A stretch of 64,000 bases of DNA, from positions 26,166,318 through 26,230,317 of the forward strand of contig NC_087068.1 in NCBI RefSeq assembly GCF_963678635.1. The letters are read 5' to 3'. This stretch comes from Symsagittifera roscoffensis. Taxonomy: Eukaryota; Xenacoelomorpha; Acoela; Convolutidae. Both the position numbers and the translations under genes were made by a program. The notes under the pieces are model-generated. The model ran no database searches. It had not been told where the DNA came from and saw only the letters and a list, made by a program, of their open reading frames with translations. Below, one piece after another: positions 9,879 through 19,523 of the stretch (within the stretch, counting starts at the first letter, position 1; each line of letters opens with the position of its first letter).

Positions 9879-10746
9879 ATGGGCAGTAATGAGTTTACTG
9901 TACATTTTATTTCAACAGCAACAATGGAATATTTCCCAGACAACACTTTGGCCAGTTTTAGAAATTTTTGTAAAGAAGAAGTAGCTTTAGACGGAGATTG
10001 GAGAGTTGCTCTCTTAGAAATAAATTTCCCAACGAAATTAAACAATAATATTGATGAGAAATTTACGTACTTCAGAGCATCCAAAGTAGTAGCCAGTAAA
10101 TCAAACGCTGGCAATCGGAATACAATTTCCATACCTTACTATGGCGAAAAAGTTTTCGTCAAATCAGGAGATTTTACTTTTATAGAACAATTGACTAATG
10201 AGATAAAAACAAAACTCAAAGACAAAATTCATTTCGATACAAGTCCTCAAGAAATTACGAATAGCATGAGCATTTGGATGAACGCAATTGAAGGAATCTC
10301 ATTCCCTAGTCCCCAAATAACCAGTCTGTTAGGCTACAAGGCAAAGCTTGATGAGAATGGTGAATATCAAATTGGTTACAAAATGATACCCTCCTTCGAT
10401 GCATCTTATGAGCGAAACAAACCATACGAATCTCATTTCTCATATGACTTATCAAGTGAGACATGACTAATTTTTGTCCGTATTGACATTATTCACTAGC
10501 AATTTGTTGGAGATGCAAAAACCCCATTGTTACGCGTCATTGATTCAAAGAGACGCATCAAAAACGGTAGTGCTTGCAGAATTGAACCTAATCATCGAAA
10601 AAACTTCACTAATTAAGACTACAAAAAATTAGTCACCTCATCTGTACAATCATTATCGGTACAATTGCGCACAGAAACTGGAAGACTAGTGCCCTTTACA
10701 GGAACTGGTAAAATTGTGTTGACACTAAAATTCAAGCGCTTTGATT
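9879..10746 (+). pseudogene. Polinton minor capsid (penton-like) protein candidate, broken
   Basis: The ATG at 9879 (MGSNEFTVHFIS) fits better than the upstream ATG at 9771, because the residues between belong to the integrase tail. The conserved N-terminal signature MEYFPDNTLASF followed by LDGDWRVALLEINFP closely matches a widespread Polinton structural protein predicted to be the single jelly-roll minor capsid (penton) component. The frame stops at 10464-10466, but typical C-terminal sequence, including VGDAKTPLLRVID and VPFTGTGKIVLTLKF, is recoverable in other frames to 10746, showing several lesions. It lies between integrase and the small basic protein, the usual order. The penton assignment is from family knowledge, not from structure. 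Confidence 0.7.
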
Positions 10747-10754
10747 GAAAACCA

Positions 10755-11171
10755 ATGGAACAATATTATGCAAAGCAAGCTTCACTTCCTCTTTTCTCTG
10801 GACACTACCGACAACGCGGCAGTGGATTTGGCGCTTTGGCTGCTGGTATTGGTCGTGTTGCTCTACCGTTTGCACGACGGGTTATTCTACCGGCTGCGAA
10901 AAAACTGGGCAGAGAACTTTTGATGAGTGCAGCGCCAAAACTGATTGATATCGCTATGAAAAAGAAGTATCCTAAACAAGCATCGAAAAACACTGTCACA
11001 CTGGCATGAAAACAACTCGGTGGTGGTAGACGTTGTCGGAAGACACCAATGATTGGATTACGAAGAAGAAGGTCAGAAAGGGCTCGAAAAAGAAAAACAA
11101 CCGTTAGAAGAAAAACCAGACCAGCGAGAAGTCGAGCAGATTTCTTCTCAAACATAAAAAATGATCGCTAA
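10755..11171 (+). pseudogene. Polinton small basic, glycine/alanine-rich structural protein, one stop
   Basis: The ATG at 10755 begins MEQYYAKQASLPLF. It is followed by a Gly-rich stretch (GSGFGALAAGIGR), a hydrophobic/amphipathic helix, and a Lys/Arg-rich tail (RRRRSERARKRK) that ends at the TAA at 11169-11171. A single in-frame TGA at 11007-11009 separates the two halves. Polintons often carry such a short protein beside the capsid genes, comparable in character to minor adenovirus core or membrane-active proteins. The exact role is unproven. It overlaps the start of the next gene at 11161. Confidence 0.55.
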
Positions 11172-12412
11172 TTTGTTACCCAATGAAGCTACCCGTAGCT
11201 CTCTGGATTTGTTTGAAAAACAACCCCTTTTGATAACTTTTGAAAATGCTTTCGATCAAAAAATTGGACCTGTCTTTTCACCTAATGGACCAAAGCTTGA
11301 AATTGAAATCACCGGTGACCGTAATAATTTTATTGAGCTGCAAAAAATCTATTAGGAAATACGATGCAAAGCAACGCAATCAAATGGAGCTGATCTGCGA
11401 TAAGACAACACTGATTCTACTGTGTCTGATTCACCGCTCCTCGTAAAAAACTCCCTGTATTCCCTTTTCTCTGACTGTACCCTCTCTGCTAATGGACTCA
11501 AAATCTCAAATTCCAATAGAAATTTAGCTCATGAAAGCTTTATTGGAACAGAATTTTCTAACAGCAACGGAGCCAAGGACTCATGGCTTAAGTATCAGGG
11601 ATGTCGTTTTGAAAACGATCCCGCTTCAATAGATGATGCTTGTTTCACATCTCAACGAGAACTGGTCCCGAATCGAGGGTAATTTGGTTCTATGGACCCG
11701 CTGGAGTTGATTTTTCACATGTGACAAGCATTTGTTGAGCGGTCTTACCTTCAGACTTTCCTACAGACGTTCTCATGAAGACTTTCTCATTATATCTGAA
11801 GATGCTGTCGAGCATTACAAGCTGCAAATACTCGAAGCGAACCTATAACTTAGAAAAATGACTGTGACTGACCATGTGCTCTCTACCATTGAATCAACTT
11901 TGCTCAAAACTCCTGCGAACTACTGGCAATAGGAAGATATTTTCGCTCGTGAGCCGGTGAGACAAATTATAATAGCATTGAACACAAATAATGCATTTCA
12001 AGGAACAAACCAAACGAATCCTTCTCATTATCAAAAGTTTGGATTAGAACGGGTTACCTTGAGACGGAACGGTTAACCAATAGCAAGTACACCAATTAGT
12101 ACACAAGATCATAAACGTCTCCTCTTCAACACACTATCAGCGCTGGGTTTGTTGCACTGCGGGCTGGTAATCATTCTGGATAACTACCAACAGCACTTTA
12201 TTTTATGTTTCGATCGCACTAGCACAAAGCAGGCAGCTGATGACTTCTTGCATCCAGAACTTACTAACTGCTCAGTTTCACTCAATCTTCAATTCTCAAA
12301 CGCTTTGACAGCAAACCTGGAAATTTTTGTTTGGGGTATACGCTCATCGAATGTATTTATTACATTTGACCGTAAAGTTGCAAAGAATGTCCTTCCAATT
12401 TCGACCGTCTAA
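11161..12412 (+). pseudogene. Polinton major capsid protein (double jelly-roll), broken
   Basis: Polinton major capsid proteins have the double jelly-roll fold shared with adenovirus hexon-like proteins. The N-terminus (MIANLLPNEATRSSLDLFEK) is in frame with a second block, SLYSLFSDCTLSANGLKIS, but is interrupted by stops at about 11353 and 11401. After 11682 the frame is lost through multiple indels. The C-terminal block is readable at 12149-12412, including DRTSTKQAADDFLHPELTNC and IFVWGIRSSNVFI, which are characteristic of this family. Flanked by the small basic protein and the maturation protease, as expected. Confidence 0.75.
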
Positions 12413-12764
12413 AAATGGAAGAAATCCAGTTGCAGCGAACAATTTTCCACCTCACATCCCAAACAATATCTTTATGATTGTGAACACTTCGAAATCAGAT
12501 TCTCCGGGGACACATTGGCTTGTGATTTGCAACAGAAGAAATGTTTTATACTTCGCTGATCCTCTCGGTCGTCCTCTTTGGCAGTACACCATTCTATGTA
12601 AACCATTGAACGAGAAATTCCATCAGGTCACTGCCTTGATTACAAATTTTCCCATGCAAGACTCAAACTTCACCATGTGCGGTTCTTTTTGTAATTATAT
12701 CGGACATTTGATTTATGATAAAAGAGTCAATGGTGATGCTTCTGATTTTGTTTTACATAAATGA
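12327..12764 (+). CDS. Polinton adenovirus-type cysteine protease, probably near full length
   Basis: Maturation protease of the adenain/Ulp1-like C5 family, which cleaves capsid precursors. In the 145-residue frame the catalytic set is visible: His63 (GTHWLV), Asp78 (LYFADPLG), Gln111 (FPMQDSN) and Cys118 (TMCGSFC). The first ATG overlaps the major capsid frame by 86 bases. The ATG at residue 21 (12387) is an alternative start. Length is slightly short for the family, so the N-terminus may be damaged. This is the least degraded gene of the element and the last one seen. I did not find a downstream terminal inverted repeat or a family-B DNA polymerase in the window. Confidence 0.75.
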   Translation: MFGVYAHRMYLLHLTVKLQRMSFQFRPSKNGRNPVAANNFPPHIPNNIFMIVNTSKSDSPGTHWLVICNRRNVLYFADPLGRPLWQYTILCKPLNEKFHQVTALITNFPMQDSNFTMCGSFCNYIGHLIYDKRVNGDASDFVLHK

Positions 12765-13590
12765 TCATGTTTTGAAACGTTTTCTAACTCATATGCTTTC
12801 TCATTAACTAACTATTTAATATGGCTTATTTGTACACTTTGAATTTCATTTTGAACACTACAATCATTCAATAATTGATATTTTTACTCAATTGGTAAAC
12901 AACTAGCAAAAATCCGAAAAGTTAGGTTACTATTAAAAAAATACAAAATCGAGCTATGGGGAGATATCACTATACCAGCAACTGAGGCCTCCTTTCAGTT
13001 CAATTGCCGGACGGGTTTCGAAACGCCGCCTTTCGGCTCAGTGTCAAGCGCCGTGCTTTTTGCTCTACTAACGGACCCCAAGAAGTTTTATTCTATTTTA
13101 ATTTTTATAGTAAAAAGTTAGGTAGGTACAAGTTTTGACAATATTTCTACACAAAAACAGATCAAACATACACAATACTCGAATGTTTCCTAGCCATATG
13201 ATTTTTCCTTAAATTATTATCTAACCCTACGTGACTGTTTTCGTATACATTTCAATCAATTTGTGAAAGAAATTAAGCTTCTGATTTCCTTTACAATAAT
13301 GATTCTTTTTTGAAACGTTTTCTAACTCTAATGCATTTTCATTAGCTTTAAACGACACCTATTTTAGATGATTGTGTGTATAATTCAACCATTTCATTTC
13401 ATATCTGTTTTCACCAAGACCATCGTGTTTGCAGAAACATTGAAAGAACCAATTCGCAAAGACCTTTAACAGCAAAACGCATTGAAGAGTTTTAATTCAA
13501 TTGGAAAACAACATAGCTTGCCGAGCTTTAGGTGGCGGAAAGAAATAATATATCGCCAGAACGATTCTGTTTAACCAACACAGTTTTCAC
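12765..13590. other. AT-rich region after the Polinton genes
   Basis: No gene. A roughly 50-base segment after 12764 (containing TTTTGAAACGTTTTCTAACT) recurs at about 13308, so some duplication is present. It may hold the Polinton right end, but I could not identify its terminal repeat. A tRNA-like patch lies at 12985-13080. Confidence 0.4.
12985..13080 (-). other. tRNA-like fragment (possible SINE head or tRNA pseudogene)
   Basis: On the minus strand there is a box A-like TTAGTAGAGC and a box B-like GTTTCGAAACC, with TTGACAC between them, which would suit a Val (GAC) anticodon loop. The acceptor ends do not pair and the D arm is incomplete, so this is not a functional tRNA. GC content is higher than its surroundings. 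Confidence 0.3.
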
Positions 13591-13812
13591 ATAGTATCAT
13601 TAAGTATAAAAATAATACACTGGGATCATTAGGGATCAATAATTTACATAGGGATCATTAGCTATAAATTTATACATAGAGATCATTAGGTCTAAATATT
13701 TTACATAGGGATCATTTGGTATAAATATTTTACATAGGGATCATTAAGTATAAAAATTTACATAGGGATCATTAAGTATAATCTATACCCAATGATCCCT
13801 GTAGGGATCAGC
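13591..13812 (+). repeat. Minisatellite, unit about 27-30 bp
   Basis: About seven imperfect tandem copies with the core CATAGGGATCATTA followed by an AT-rich spacer (GTATAAATATTTTA). The last copies are followed by the reverse complement of the core (AATGATCCCT at 13790-13800), so the array ends in an inverted unit. Confidence 0.85.
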
Positions 13813-14027
13813 AATCCCCCCCACCCCGATCCCAGTGTCGTATATCTATACTACTATTGATTTTCAATTCGTCCAGTTTTTGAAGAAAAAGACATAAGTT
13901 TTTGCTCATGGTAATTTATGATACCAGACAAATTGTGACTTTTTAATTAGACATTTTTGCAGTTTTTTAATTCATCTGAAAAAAATGGAAGCTCTCTATA
14001 TTTGACAGCAATCATATTTGCAAGTTA

Positions 14028-14624
14028 CATTACGAGGCCAATTTTTGCATTTCGAGAGTTAAAAGCCGATTCCGCATTAAGCCAATAAATTGTCGCGGAA
14101 TCTACAACATCGCTATTTCTTTACCTTTTTGCTCTTTTGGGTTCCATGGACAATTAACTAAAACACTGTATTGCTCAAAACTTCTCCAAACGTAACTGTT
14201 GCTCATAATTCAAAGGCAAATATTGATCAAAATTTGCGGAATCCGGAACTTTTTATGGAACTCTTTAACAAACAATATCATGTGTCTCATAAAACTAAAA
14301 GCTGTCCTGCAATCGGCAACTGTAAAAAGATTCCGCAATTTTTAAGCGGAATCTGCAAAATTCAGGCGGAATCCACATAAAATTGCAGAATCTACTTACA
14401 TTTGCGGAACCCGCTACAACTACCTATATTCACTCGTTGCGGAATCCGCATCAAAACTAATGTGCCTACAAAAACAACCTTACAGGAATTCGTTCATGGA
14501 GCCCACGGAAGTTGTGTGAAGAGAATCCACTTAACTTGTGGAATAAGTTTGAAGACTTGTCTCAGGAAACCAGGAAAAAACAGACACAAATTTTTGCGCC
14601 TATCCAGTGCATAGCTTGGCAATG
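14028..14624 (+). mobile_element. Non-autonomous TIR element, TACGAGGCC family
   Basis: The left end is CATTACGAGGCCA and the right end matches its diverged reverse complement, preceded by the conserved TATCCAGTGC. The interior is rich in GCGGAATCCGC-type palindromes. The same family is complete at 34152-34775 and fragmentary at 36287, 38597, 44288, 46082 and 62640. No coding capacity. The target duplication is ambiguous because the ends themselves are palindromic around TTA/TAA. Confidence 0.75.
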
Positions 14625-14952
14625 TAAAATATGAGATCTGGAGGCCAAACTGATGTGATAAACGAGCAGTGCATTAACGTCTATTTTTAAATTCAAATAT
14701 AGTTAACATAGTTTATGGATCGAACACAAATGGCGTTCGGGACAATTTTGGCTGTGTTCCCATACAAAAAATGTTGTTAACTTTTTGATCTACACATAGT
14801 GTCATTCAAAAAATACGCCCATGAAACTTAAATGCTAATGACCACACTAAGTTATGCAGGATCAATAAATTTCAATTCAAATAGTACAGAAATTGAATCG
14901 TACTAAAAATGATTTATTCAACCCATTGCATTTAAATATGAATCCGATAACT

Positions 14953-16023
14953 AACAAGACTGCTCGTATCAGGGCGAAGCCCTGAATGTTCCGACTGCCT
15001 TTTAAGGTTTATGGAGCAGCAGTAATAACATAGAAAATTAAATGAAATGAAACAAAATGAATTTTTTTTTTCAATTTGAAATTTTTTTAAAATCATCCCC
15101 TCACACGCCATATAAAGTTTAAAAAGATAGATTTCGTTCCTTCTAACAAATCAATTATGGCAAATAAGCTTCGTTCAACCAATTGGAATGATTTATAAGA
15201 CGGATTAAATCGCCGCTTACGCGTTAATAGCGCGAATTCTATTGCGCGTTAATTGTCCCAAATTGGTCAAAATGGCCGATATTGCAATCTTTAAACCCTC
15301 ATAACTTTACGCAAAATGATCACAGGTGAAATATCTTTACAAATTTAAGCTCAGGACAACAATGGCTTTCGAATGATTGAAAAAAAATCCGTCAAAAATG
15401 GCTAGTTTTAAAGTCGAAATTTGTCTGAAGAAAAAAAAACCTTGTTCTTGATTTCAACGCAAAACATTTTTGAAGTTTACATAATTGTTTCGACTTTCGA
15501 TACAAAAGTAACGGAATATTTGTGCTAGGGGTGGGTTTTTTTTTCTTCAGACAAATTTCGACTTTTTAACTAGCCATTTTTGACGGAATTTTTTTTACAT
15601 CCTTCGAAAGGTATTGTTGTGCTGAGCTCAAATTTGAAAAGATATTTCACCTGTGATCATTTTTCGTAAAGTTACGGGGGTTTAAAGATTGCCATTTTGG
15701 CCAATTTGGGACGATTAACGCGCGATATATTTCGCGTTATTAACGCGTAAGCGGAGAGTTAATCCATCTTAGAAATCGTTCCAAATTGGTTAAAAGAAGC
15801 CTATTTGCCATAATTGGTTTGTTACAAGGAGCAAAATCTATCCTTTTGTACTTTATATGGCGTGTGGGGGATGATTTTTATTTAAAAAAATTTCAAATTT
15901 TAGAAAAAAATTTTTCCATTTTGTTTTATTTCATTGAACTTTTTTAAATGTTATTACTGCTCCATAAACCTTAAAAGGCAGTCGGAACATTCAGGGCTTC
16001 GCCCTGATACGAGCAGTCTTGTT
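14953..16023. mobile_element. Foldback element, nearly full-length palindrome, complete copy
   Basis: Both ends begin AACAAGACTGCTCG and carry the hairpin TCAGGGCGAAGCCCTGA about 4 bases further in. The two arms, roughly 480-540 bp each, are reverse complements over almost their whole length and include segments such as ACACGCCATAT and CGCGTTAATAG. The arms meet around 15440-15500. The left arm lacks the last few dozen bases of the unit, and the right arm keeps the inner end CGACTTTCGATAC. There are no ORFs of note. Copies or relics are at 17335, 17890, 20489, 32185, 32558, 35041, 48772 and 57056. Confidence 0.9.
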
Positions 16024-17334
16024 GAATTTCTGTTCAAATATTCCGTCTCTAAAGCAAATGTTGAAGTAATTGATACTGGACTGTTTTCTTACTCGATAGA
16101 GTTATTTCAACAAGAATTTAAAACATATATTCTGGAATTTGAGCATGTTCTGTCCGAGTTGACCATCCTACAAAAAATCCACTGTTTTAGAACTTCTCTT
16201 ACAAAATTGTAGGAAAATTCTCTTATCTTATTACTTTCTTACAAAACTTTGAAAGATGATTTTTCTCAAAATAAATAGATGTTTTGAGAAAACTAAACTT
16301 CAAAAAACTGCTTCCGATAAATTTTAAAAAGTTTGAATTTTTTCCCACAATTCCTACAATTTTTTTTCTGGAAAAGCTGTAGGATAAAAATTGTTTCCAC
16401 AAAAAAACTCCAAACTAAAATCAAATACTTCGCAAGTGCGGCAGAAATTTGTACTTGCATTGAAAAAAAACTGCGGTTTTATTCAAGCGAGAAGTAAAGG
16501 AAGTGTGATAAGCATTTTCGGTGTATGGAGGTCAACCCGGGTAGACGGTGCTTAAGATCGATGAGATAGATACAACGTAACAGCCAATGCTCAACGGAAA
16601 TTTAGTCTGCAGGCGTTAAGTGTCTTTAGTGCGCGGTTGAGGCTTCGATGATGGGCATGCATAATTTTGTTCAAGTTGTTAATGATTACTTATATCTGTA
16701 ATTTCACTGATTGTGCCATTATAAGAACGAAAAAAAGCAAAAATAGAACTGTACCATCTACTGAATCAGTTCTGCAACATAACTGCGATTCTCATCGCTG
16801 AAATTGTGTCTGGGTCTTAGTCAAAGTGGCACTGCACAGATTCTGTCTCCTAGTTATCTGTAGTTTCATTGAAACCTAACTGGAACGGTGGTGATTTTCA
16901 CTGCGAGACCATTCCGGGCAGTTTTTTAATGTATTCATTCATGATAACTTTTGTACATTATAAAGGGCCATCGATAGCTAGAAAAAGCTACAATACAATT
17001 TTTCTTAAGTTGCAAATATGCGATATATCATCATTGAATGGGCGTTGGGAAATATTTTTTTGTCAGTAATGAGTCAGACAAAAGTAACTAAAAACCTTGA
17101 AAAACTTGATTTTCCTGCACAAGATTTTGATCGCACAGAAAATTTCAGTACTTGCCCATGCATGCTGTGACTGTGAAATATCAATCTTTTATCAAACTTC
17201 GGTCATAACCAATTTTAACTTTGATCACAGATAAAATCAAAAAAAGTATATAGCAAAGAAACGTTCTCAATATAGCAAAAGCAGTGAAAACACAGAGACG
17301 ATTGTTCCGACCTTTGCAGAATTTTTGTGCTCTG
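16024..17334. other. AT-rich region without recognised features
   Basis: Short frames exist (16024-16212 reads on from the element, 16869-17069) but show no domain or codon signal. No repeat family seen. Confidence 0.4.
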
Positions 17335-17741
17335 GGCGTTTTTTTCTCCAGACGAATTTCGGCTTTTTACCTACCATTTTAGACGGGGTTTTTATATACC
17401 ATTCGAAAAGTTTTGTTATCCTGAAATCAAATCTTAAAAAAAGATATACCACTTGATCATTTTTGTAAGATTATGGGGGTAATACGTCGTTCCAAATTGG
17501 TTGTAGCAGGCTTTTTGTCAAAAACAACTACCTTATCAGGAGTAAAACTGATCGGTTTAAACCCTACATGGCGTGTGAGAAGATGATTTTTGAAGAAATA
17601 TCAAAAAGCTTTTAAAAAGTATAAGATTTTTCCATATATATTTTTGAAAGTTTCATCATTACTGTTAAAGCAAACACTGCTCCATAGACTTTGAAAGGCA
17701 GTCAGAGTTTTCAGGCTTCGCCTTGATACTCGCATTCAAAG
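17335..17741 (-). mobile_element. Foldback family, degenerate single arm
   Basis: In inverted orientation this follows the same order as the right arm of the complete element. It includes CATGGCGTGTGAG, the GGAGCAG/CTGCTCC stem, and a decayed terminal hairpin (CAGGCTTCGCCTTGA) close to 17725. Confidence 0.75.
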
Positions 17742-17889
17742 ACAACGAAATAATTATCTTAGTGTGGTTTTTTATTAAAACAATTTCTGGTATTCAAAAG
17801 AATAGTTTTTGACAAAAACAATTTCTATGAAATCAAACGTAAAAAGGTATTTGATTTTCTATTGTTTTTTTCCAAAGTATTGGAAGATT

Positions 17890-18206
17890 GAAGTTGCAAA
17901 ATTGGCCATGCTCTGGACTAAATTATACGCGCTTTGAAGAATTTATTCAAATTGGTGAGAGTGTAACGCGAATTATTAATGCGTGGCGAAGTATCCCGCA
18001 CAACAAAATTGTTCCAAAGTGAATTGAGGCCAGCTAATCAGTCGTATTAATTATGCACGACTCAAGTTTTCAAGCCGCATTTTTGCTATTTTCCAAAACT
18101 CATAGGTTTTCAATATTTTCTTTTCCCAAAGACTCTTTGATATGAATTAAGAGGCCATCGGAACATTCAGAGCTTTACCCTGATATACGATCAGTCTTTT
18201 TTGCTT
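17890..18206 (-). mobile_element. Foldback family, strongly degenerate arm
   Basis: It keeps GGAACATTCAGAGC and a hairpin relic, and ends in CGATCAGTCTTTT. The interior shows GTAACGCGAATTATTAATGCG in shortened similarity to other copies. Older than its neighbour. Confidence 0.55.
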
Positions 18207-18913
18207 ACAAGTTGCCAAAAATTAGTCCCTGACAAGAGTTCAATCACTTTTCTATCGCTGATTTTCTATTTTGTCTACCTTTAGAATGTAAGCCTTCAGG
18301 CATTGGACATTGCGTTACTGTATAGAACGTGTATCCGCGATCTCAGGAAGGGTTGCCAGAAATCAAACCGACGGGACTTAAAGCCGAATTATAAAATAAG
18401 AGACTTCCAGCCAAATAATTCCTCATAAAAAAGTCGTGAAGTATGATTTTTTGAAGAACTTCTGAATTTCATGATCTTTTTTCACTAGTTATTGGCGTTT
18501 GCATAAAATTTAAGCCCCCTAGACGCTTAATCCCCTCAGGAAGCTTATTATATCATTATACTATTATAGCAGTTTAATAAAATGAAAAGCAGAATTCGCA
18601 CAATTTTTTTTGCTGCCATTACGCTGAAACATTGTTGATAAACTCTTACTGGTCAAACTGATCCAGCACTACAGGCCTACCTTGTGTGGATTTTTTAAAA
18701 TAGATGGCCCATAGTTGTTTGTGCTTGAGCTATTCTACGGATCTGCATATCTGTAATATTTAAAATTGGAAACAAAGATATATTTCATGTTTTGAGATAC
18801 TCGGGTCGTGGGGCTTGACATTTGTTTCGACTTTGATTTGGCTCTATGTTTTATCTAACTTGCAACTAAAAGTTTTCAATCGTGGATAACTTTCAGGGAT
18901 GACTTTGTTCCAG

Positions 18914-18984
18914 AAAACCAAAAAATCCTGGCTCAATGAAACCAAAAAGGTCCTGGTTCGATAAAACCAAAAAGTCCTGGTCAA
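18914..18984 (+). repeat. Short tandem repeat, three copies of about 25 bp
   Basis: Three consecutive units with the core AACCAAAAAGTCCTGG followed by a variable T/C-rich tail. The surrounding 18.2-19.5 kb shows no other recognised feature. Confidence 0.75.
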
Positions 18985-19523
18985 ACAATGGCTTTTTTCG
19001 TGCTCTTAATCCAAAATTTAGTGCATATTGACGCCTGTAGAAACATTTTCAAGTCGATTAGCTGGAAATTTATATGATCTAGAAATGAGCGTATGCGTTG
19101 AATTGTAAATGTATAAAATATAAATTGTCAAAAATAGTGAAGAGATTTTGGATGGATATGCGCCAAACACCACCCCCTACCTCTCGCCCACCTTGTGCTA
19201 GAGGTTCAACTTTGTGTTTGTCAATATGATCCATCAATAAGAATGTGTCAAGTTTGTTCCATTGAATCGAAAGTTGATGAAGGCGGTTAATATCGTCTAT
19301 TGTAATTCATGACCAGGGTTTGCGAAAATCACGTGATAAACTTTGACTCTCGTTATCTTTTATCTTCAAAAGTAAATACCTTTAAACCAACCACTTGAAC
19401 TCGTACACAGAAAGATTTTATTAAGAAGTAAATTACACTCTTAAAGAATATAGAACTGATCTTGTCGTGGGAATAACTGAGCCCTTCTGAATTCTTTTTA
19501 AAGTAGCTTCATTTTCTGTACAG

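Noticed and set aside
1-12764. Polinton family-B DNA polymerase and terminal inverted repeats
   Set aside because: I looked for polymerase motifs and paired long inverted repeats and did not find them. They may be outside the window or too decayed, so no feature is reported.
13591-13812. CRISPR-like array
   Set aside because: Units are contiguous and imperfect with no unique spacers, and the DNA is eukaryotic.
14960-15010. Helitron-type 3' hairpin
   Set aside because: The GCGAAGC hairpin resembles the structure near Helitron ends, but it occurs at both ends in inverted orientation and no TC...CTRR termini are present.
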